64,000 nt of DNA. Origin: Pseudomonas piscis. Lineage in GTDB: Bacteria; Pseudomonadota; Gammaproteobacteria; Pseudomonadales; Pseudomonadaceae. The DNA is taken from positions 248,001-312,000 of the forward strand of contig NZ_WHUV01000007.1 in the NCBI RefSeq assembly GCF_009380155.1, given 5' to 3'. Positions within the stretch are counted from its first letter, which is position 1; the number at the start of each line of letters is the position of its first letter. The position numbers and the translations under genes were made by a program. A model generated the notes under the pieces. It did not search any database. It was not told the DNA's origin and saw nothing but the letters and a program-made list of their open reading frames with translations. Of this stretch, positions 59,695 to 64,000 are shown one piece after another.

Positions 59695-60111
59695 ATGAAA
59701 CGACAGTCTGGTTTCACCCTGATCGAATTGCTGGTGGTGGTAGCGATCATCGGCGTACTCGCCATGGTGGCGATGCCGCTGTATGCCAAGTATCAAGCGC
59801 GAGCCAAGGTCATCGCCGCGCTGGCGGAGGTCTCGGCGCTCAAGGCCGGTGTCGAGGACCTGCTGGGCCAGGGCACCGATCCGACCCTGGTGCTGGCCGG
59901 AGGCACGGCCCAGACAGCCAACTGCCGGATGACCGCCAGCGGCACGGCCGCCACGGGAGAGGGCAGTATCGGCTGCACCATCCTCAATGCCCCGGGCCCG
60001 GTGCTGGACAAGAGCCTGACCCTGATTCGCTCGGCAACCACCGGTTGGAACTGCACCACCACGGTGGACGCCGACTATGCTCCCAAAGGCTGCGAGACCG
60101 AGGGGACGTGA
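59695..60111 (+). CDS. pilA: Type IV major pilin PilA
   Basis: A 138-residue prepilin. Leader MKRQSG is followed by FTLIELLVVVAIIGVLAMVAMPLYAKYQARAK, with Phe at +1 and Glu at +5. Two cysteine pairs are visible: ANCRMT/SIGCTIL in the middle and WNCTTT/KGCETE at the C-terminus, the latter closing the D-loop. Divergent from pilC with no pilB between them. The reading frame shows no sign of decay. Confidence 0.88.
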   Translation: MKRQSGFTLIELLVVVAIIGVLAMVAMPLYAKYQARAKVIAALAEVSALKAGVEDLLGQGTDPTLVLAGGTAQTANCRMTASGTAATGEGSIGCTILNAPGPVLDKSLTLIRSATTGWNCTTTVDADYAPKGCETEGT

Positions 60112-60163
60112 GCCTGGGCCAGTTCCCCGGTAAAACTCGCAACTTGCATGCAGGGAGAGGGGA

Positions 60164-60195
60164 GATCATGCATTTTGCATGATCCTGATTTTTTC
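60164..60195 (+). terminator. Terminator of pilA
   Basis: GATCATGCA and TGCATGATC form a 9-bp stem around TTT, followed 4 nt later by ATTTTTTC. The same palindrome could also serve as a protein-binding site for the next gene. Confidence 0.72.
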
Positions 60196-60204
60196 GTAAT
60201 TGTA

Positions 60205-60217
60205 TAACTCATTGATT
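60205..60217 (+). promoter_or_regulatory. IHF consensus site
   Basis: TAACTCATTGATT matches YAANNNNTTGATW at every defined position. It lies 29 nt upstream of the -24 element of the BON gene in an AT-rich stretch, the usual place for IHF in sigma54 promoters. Confidence 0.65.
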
Positions 60218-60245
60218 TTTATGGTTATTTTTGCAGTTATGAATT

Positions 60246-60262
60246 TGGCACAGCCCCTGCAA
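60246..60262 (+). promoter_or_regulatory. Sigma54 promoter of the BON-domain gene
   Basis: TTGGCACAGCCCCTGCAA matches consensus TTGGCAC-N5-TTGCA except for one base and has the exact GG-N10-GC spacing. The transcript would begin about 55 nt before the ATG. Confidence 0.8.
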
Positions 60263-60326
60263 TATCTCTGATAACCCTGTGGCCAGGACACGGCGCAGGC
60301 TTTCCAGAAAAACAGGAGTTACTCGT

Positions 60327-60683
60327 ATGAAGAAGTTCGCTATCGCTGCTGCAACCGCTACCGCTCTGACCCTGACCATGGCCAACGCAGCCTTTGCGCA
60401 GCCCACCCAAGGCACTCAGTCGCCGATGGTCGTGGCCGCCGGTGAAGTGACCAAGGCCAAAGAGGCCACCTCCGACACCTGGATCACCACCAAAGTGAAA
60501 AGCGATCTGGTCACCGAGAAAGGCATTCCTGGTACCGATATCAAGGTCGAAACCAACAAGGGCGTAGTTTCGCTGTCGTCCACCGTGGCCATTACCGAGG
60601 CACAGAAAGCCACCGCTGTGGCGATCACCAAGAAGATCAAGGGCGTGAAGGCAGTCTCCGCTGACGGCCTGAAGGCCGAGTAA
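60327..60683 (+). CDS. Secreted BON-domain protein
   Basis: A 118-residue periplasmic protein. Signal peptide MKKFAIAAATATALTLTMANAAFAQ. The mature part contains one BON domain: DTWITTKVKSDLVTEKGIPGTDIKVETNKGVVSLSSTV, then AITKKIKGVKAVSADGLK. BON domains bind membranes or phospholipids and occur in OsmY-like stress proteins. Only one BON copy is present (OsmY has two). GGAG lies 8 nt before the ATG. The sigma54 promoter and IHF site imply control by an unidentified enhancer-binding protein. Confidence 0.85.
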   Translation: MKKFAIAAATATALTLTMANAAFAQPTQGTQSPMVVAAGEVTKAKEATSDTWITTKVKSDLVTEKGIPGTDIKVETNKGVVSLSSTVAITEAQKATAVAITKKIKGVKAVSADGLKAE

Positions 60684-60708
60684 GACCCAGCCTCCTGCCT
60701 GGACAGGT

Positions 60709-60739
60709 GGAGGCGGCGGGCACTTGAGCTGCCGCCTCC
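60709..60739 (+). terminator. Hairpin after the BON gene
   Basis: GGAGGCGGC pairs with GCCGCCTCC around a 13-nt loop, 25 nt after the stop. A second hairpin, GCCCCGGCAC-TA-GTGTCGGGGC at 60784-60805 followed by TTGTTCT, is a further terminator candidate. Confidence 0.6.
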
Positions 60740-60853
60740 TTCAAGGGTTCATGCGGAAGATCACAAGGACGTGATCATTACAGGCCCCGGCACTAGTGTC
60801 GGGGCTTGTTCTATTGGGCGGGATTCAAAGTTGCTGGCTGGCTTAGGCGAAGG

Positions 60854-60874
60854 GCGCCGGGCGTGGCCCGGCGC
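60854..60874 (-). terminator. Hairpin beyond the AsmA-like gene
   Basis: GCGCCGGGC-GTG-GCCCGGCGC is a perfect 9-bp stem 8 nt past the minus-strand stop. No T-tract follows. Confidence 0.55.
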
Positions 60875-60882
60875 AAACCTGA

Positions 60883-63813
60883 TTACTCGCTGTCCAGGTG
60901 CATCGGGGTGATGACGTTGCCGTTGCTTTCGGCTTCGCCCAGGTTGGCATCGATGAAGTAGACCCGGTCATCGGCCAGCTGGGCCTTGTCCACCAGGAAG
61001 TCCTTGATGCTGCTGGCCCGCTCCTGGCCCAGTTGGCGCAGCAATACTTCGCTGCCGCTCCAGAACTGGATCAGGCCCTCGCGCAGCTTGGCGCTGCGTT
61101 CGTCGCGGCTGAGCTGGCTCCATTCTGCTGGCGGCTGCTGCTTCAGGCGGGTGCGGTAGATACCCTCCAGCAGTGGCGCCTTCTCATCTTCCGGGACCTT
61201 CAACAAGGATGCCTGTGCCGGGACCTTGTCGCCGCGACGCTGGAGGATCTTGTAGTAGTTGTACTGGTATTCGCGCTCCAGTCGCTGGTCGGCGATCAGC
61301 GGACCATCGCTGCTCTTGGCGCTGGTGCCCTCGATCTCCAGGCGCAGAGTCGGGCGTTCCTGGAGGGCCTTGGCCAAAGAGGTCAGGGCCGATTCGGATT
61401 CCTTGCTCAATTCGCTGGAACCGGGGGCGAAGCTGACGCTGCCCAGGTCCTCCGAGCCGCCACCGGTGATCAGGCCGCCGATGAACTTGAACGGCGCCTG
61501 GGCCGCACGCAGGACCAGGTTGCGCAGGGTTTGCCAGACGATCGGCATGACGCTGAATTGCGGGTTGTTCAGATCACCGGAAATGGGCAGTTCGATGGAG
61601 ATCTTGCCGTCGGTGTCCTTGAGCAGGGCCACCGCGAGGCGGATCGGCAGATCCACGGCGTCCGGGCTGTCGACTTTTTCCCCCAGTTGCAACTGCTCGA
61701 CCACCAGTTTGTTCTCGGCCTTGAGCTGGCCCTTGGTGATCATGTAGTGCAGGTCGAGGTTGAGCCGGCCCTTGCGAATGCGAAAACCCGCGAACTTGCC
61801 GGAGTAGGGGGTGAGGGTGGTCAGCTCGACCCGCTTGAAGCTGGTGGCGATGTCTAGGGCCGCCATCGGGTCGAAAGGATTGACGCTGCCCTTGATGGTC
61901 ACCGGCGCATAGCGGTCGACCTTGCCCTTGACGTCGACGTCCGCCGGCTTGGCCTGGCGGCTGTCGATGGTACCGATCCTGCCGTTGAGTTGCTGCACGG
62001 CGGTGGCGAAGTTGGGGGTCAGGGTCAGGTCGGCGAAGTTGGCCGAGCCATCGTTGATGGCGATTTCGCCGATGCGGATGCCCAGTGGCTTGCCCGAGCT
62101 GGCGGCCGGCTTGGCCGTGGACTTGCCGGAGCTGCTCGCCGGTTGCGGGATCAGCAGGTCGTCGACGTTGGTGGTGCGGTCATCGTTGATGATGAAGCGG
62201 GCATAGGGCTGCATCAGGTTGATGCGGCTGATGTTCAAGCTGTCGCCATGCTGGTAGTTCAGGCCCTCGACCACCACCTGCTTCCACTTCACGAAGTCGC
62301 GGGTCTTGAGGGTATCCAGGGTATGCAGTTGATCCACGTTGGCCCGGCCGGTGATGCTGAAGGCCAGTGGTTCGACCTTCTTCAGGTCTACCGCCAGGTC
62401 GCTGCCGAGCATGCCGCTACGCAATTCCAGGCGGATGAAGGGGCTGATGTAGGACTGGGCGACTCGCAGGTCGATGTCCTTGGTCTGGACCTTGAGCTTG
62501 GCGGTGATCGGGTTGAGGTTGACCTCGCCGCTGGCATTGATCCGGCCTTGCTTGCCCAGCCCGGTATCGAGCTTGAGGGTGAAGGGCGACTGGTTGAGGC
62601 TGTCGAAGTTCTTCAGGTCCAGGTTCAGCGGCCCCACTTCCAGGGCCACTGCCGGCTTGACCTGGCGGTCTGCCAGGTGCACCTGGTAGTTGCGCAGCTC
62701 GACGTCCTTGAGCAGTACCTGCCAGGGCTTGCTCGGTGCCGCCGGCTCCTTGGGCGCTTCGGCGGTGGCCGGTTCATGCTTGGGGGCCGGCTTGGGCGGT
62801 TGGCTGGCGAACAGCTTCTGCCAGTCCAGCTGGCCATCGGCCTCACGGGCGGCCCAGGTCTCGAGCTTCTGGCTGCGGATCTTGCCGACCACCACTTGCT
62901 GCTTGGCCAGGTCCACCGTGGTCTCGCTGACATCCAGGCGTTCCAGGCGCGCCAGCGGTCGGCCATCCGGGGCCTTGATGGCGAATGGAGCGACGCTGAG
63001 CGAGGCGTTGTCCAGTAGCAGTTCGGTGCCCTTGGCCAGGCTGAACTTGTAGTGGGTATCGAGGTTCAGCAGGCCGTCTTCCAGCACCAGCGGCACCGCA
63101 TCGCGGACGTAGGGCCACCAGGCCTTCATCTTGCCGCCGGTGACCTTCAGGGTGCCTTCGGAGGTCAGCGGGGTCACGCTGAAGTTACCGCTCCAGTCGA
63201 TCTGTCCACCTTCGGGGCCGGTGGCCACCAGGGTCATGTCGGCGCTGTCGTCGGGCAGGGTGCTGAGGTTCTTCAGTTCGAACTCGAGCTTGTCGTAGAG
63301 GAACTCGATGGGCTCGCTGGGGCGCAGGTCCTGGAAGTGCACGTAGCCGCCGGCCAGCTTGATGCGCTCTATGCGTACCGGAAACGGCTTGGCCTCGGGG
63401 TCGCTGGGGGTCGGCTCGCTGGCGGGCAGCTTGAACAGACCCAACAGGTTGAGCTGGCCATCCTTGTCGAACAGGATCTCGGTCTTGGGTCGGTCCAGCT
63501 CCACATCCGCCAGGTGCAGCGCCCGGGTCCACAGGCTGTCCAGTTGCAGGTTGGCGTAGAGGCGGTCGAAGGCGATCTGTTCCTTGCCCGGTTCGCCGAT
63601 GTTCAGGCCCCAGACGGTCAGCTCCAGGCTGAAGGGGTTGAGTTCGATGCGCTGGATATGGGCCGGCGTGGTGGCGTAGTTGGCCAACTGCTGGTTGGCC
63701 ACGCGCAGGGCGATGCCTGGCAGGATCAGGAAACCCAGCAGACTGTAAAGGGCCAGAGCGGTCAACAAGGCGCCAATAGCGCGAATCAATCCTTTGGTCA
63801 TGCGAGGCTTCAT
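60883..63813 (-). CDS. AsmA-like DUF748 envelope protein
   Basis: A 976-residue protein anchored by one N-terminal helix (MTKGLIRAIGALLTALALYSLLGFLILPG) with the rest in the periplasm. Repeated beta-rich segments with GxxxGSFxFG-like turns (for example GRINASGEVNLNP and RYAPVTIKGSVNPFDPMAALDIA) fit the AsmA/DUF748 family of long envelope bridges thought to move phospholipid. The C-terminal third contains SSELSKESESALTSLAKALQERP, typical of DUF748. The first ATG of the conserved anchor is at 63813; an in-frame GTG at 63846 would add 11 residues. Confidence 0.75.
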   Translation of the reverse strand: MKPRMTKGLIRAIGALLTALALYSLLGFLILPGIALRVANQQLANYATTPAHIQRIELNPFSLELTVWGLNIGEPGKEQIAFDRLYANLQLDSLWTRALHLADVELDRPKTEILFDKDGQLNLLGLFKLPASEPTPSDPEAKPFPVRIERIKLAGGYVHFQDLRPSEPIEFLYDKLEFELKNLSTLPDDSADMTLVATGPEGGQIDWSGNFSVTPLTSEGTLKVTGGKMKAWWPYVRDAVPLVLEDGLLNLDTHYKFSLAKGTELLLDNASLSVAPFAIKAPDGRPLARLERLDVSETTVDLAKQQVVVGKIRSQKLETWAAREADGQLDWQKLFASQPPKPAPKHEPATAEAPKEPAAPSKPWQVLLKDVELRNYQVHLADRQVKPAVALEVGPLNLDLKNFDSLNQSPFTLKLDTGLGKQGRINASGEVNLNPITAKLKVQTKDIDLRVAQSYISPFIRLELRSGMLGSDLAVDLKKVEPLAFSITGRANVDQLHTLDTLKTRDFVKWKQVVVEGLNYQHGDSLNISRINLMQPYARFIINDDRTTNVDDLLIPQPASSSGKSTAKPAASSGKPLGIRIGEIAINDGSANFADLTLTPNFATAVQQLNGRIGTIDSRQAKPADVDVKGKVDRYAPVTIKGSVNPFDPMAALDIATSFKRVELTTLTPYSGKFAGFRIRKGRLNLDLHYMITKGQLKAENKLVVEQLQLGEKVDSPDAVDLPIRLAVALLKDTDGKISIELPISGDLNNPQFSVMPIVWQTLRNLVLRAAQAPFKFIGGLITGGGSEDLGSVSFAPGSSELSKESESALTSLAKALQERPTLRLEIEGTSAKSSDGPLIADQRLEREYQYNYYKILQRRGDKVPAQASLLKVPEDEKAPLLEGIYRTRLKQQPPAEWSQLSRDERSAKLREGLIQFWSGSEVLLRQLGQERASSIKDFLVDKAQLADDRVYFIDANLGEAESNGNVITPMHLDSE

Positions 63814-63905
63814 CTTTTGAATCAAATGTGCCTTGGAGTATGGCACGCGTTTACGGTTCCGAAACCAGCCCTGTTTTCAGGATTGTTCAGATTTTGTAGC
63901 TGTCC

Positions 63906-64000
63906 TTAAAGTTGCAGGACCAGGGTTTTCAGTGGTGGCTGGCCGTCCAGGGAGGGAAAATCCGCAGCCGGTTTCAGCACCTGGCAGTCGCGTACCGGGC
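63906..64000 (-). CDS. Unidentified protein, C-terminal fragment
   Basis: The last 31 codons of a minus-strand gene cut by the window edge, ending GQPPLKTLVLQL before the stop. Codon use is like that of its neighbours and the open frame runs to the edge. Too short to assign; it ends 60 nt upstream of the AsmA-like gene's possible start, so they may be co-transcribed. Confidence 0.5.
   Translation of the reverse strand, partial: PVRDCQVLKPAADFPSLDGQPPLKTLVLQL

Noticed and set aside
1..64000. CRISPR arrays, insertion sequences, prophage or toxin-antitoxin modules
   Set aside because: I found no regularly spaced repeats, transposase-like motifs, integrase or phage structural genes. The accessory features are confined to missing pil genes and the roc1 module.

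Overview
The window is a core chromosomal segment of a high-GC gammaproteobacterium, almost certainly a Pseudomonas of the fluorescens/putida lineage. The gene order glyA-morA ... ettA, gdhA ... ispB/rplU-rpmA-obg-proB ... rpsT/murJ-ribF-ileS-lspA-fkpB-ispH, minor pilins, thiO-pilR, bamD/rluD-pgeF-clpB, tRNAs ... ndh ... yacG-coaE-pilD-pilC/pilA is the same backbone I recall from P. aeruginosa. Several pieces are missing or replaced. Coding density is high, and most terminators and a few promoters are readable. I see no insertion sequence, prophage or CRISPR array.

Layout. 1-5.5 kb: the 5' end of glyA, a MorA-type GGDEF/EAL membrane sensor, a LysE-family exporter and a stand-alone AlaX-like editing protein, all on the minus strand. 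5.9-20.5 kb: ettA, gdhA and a set of envelope or uncharacterised genes (a Gre-family protein, lipoproteins, DUF4105, DUF3015, a LonB-like protease, UPF0114, fklB, a Fur-box gene, yjdM). 20.6-33.9 kb: housekeeping genes for isoprenoids (ispB, ispH), ribosome (rplU, rpmA, rpsT, obg), proline (proB), lipid II flipping (murJ), flavin (ribF), isoleucyl-tRNA (ileS) and lipoprotein processing (lspA). 33.9-39.6 kb: the minor-pilin cluster, thiO and pilR. 39.8-45.7 kb: bamD, divergent from rluD-pgeF-clpB. 46.0-46.45 kb: tRNA-Asn, -Pro, -Lys and a second identical tRNA-Pro. 46.6-52.4 kb: a complete Roc1/Sad-type signalling module (BvgS-like hybrid kinase, EAL response regulator, divergent LuxR-type regulator). 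52.5-64 kb: ndh, small conserved genes, a solitary CbiM-like permease, yacG-coaE-pilD-pilC, pilA, a secreted BON protein and a large AsmA-like protein.

The most interesting theme is erosion of the type IV pilus system. pilA, pilC, pilD and the minor pilins have intact reading frames, but there is no pilB between pilC and pilA and no pilS before pilR. A 115-residue protein stands where pilY1 should be. PilR has lost one of the two N-terminal acidic receiver residues (DD to DG) and has Ser for Thr in the sigma54-contact loop (GSFSGA). The sigma54 promoter of pilA nevertheless looks intact.

A second theme is regulation. The BON-domain gene downstream of pilA has a textbook sigma54 promoter preceded by a perfect-consensus IHF site and a 9-3-9 palindrome. 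clpB has a sigma32 promoter, a small gene near fklB has a Fur box, and the tRNA operon has a strong stringent-type promoter. Comparisons with other pseudomonads are from memory, not from a search.
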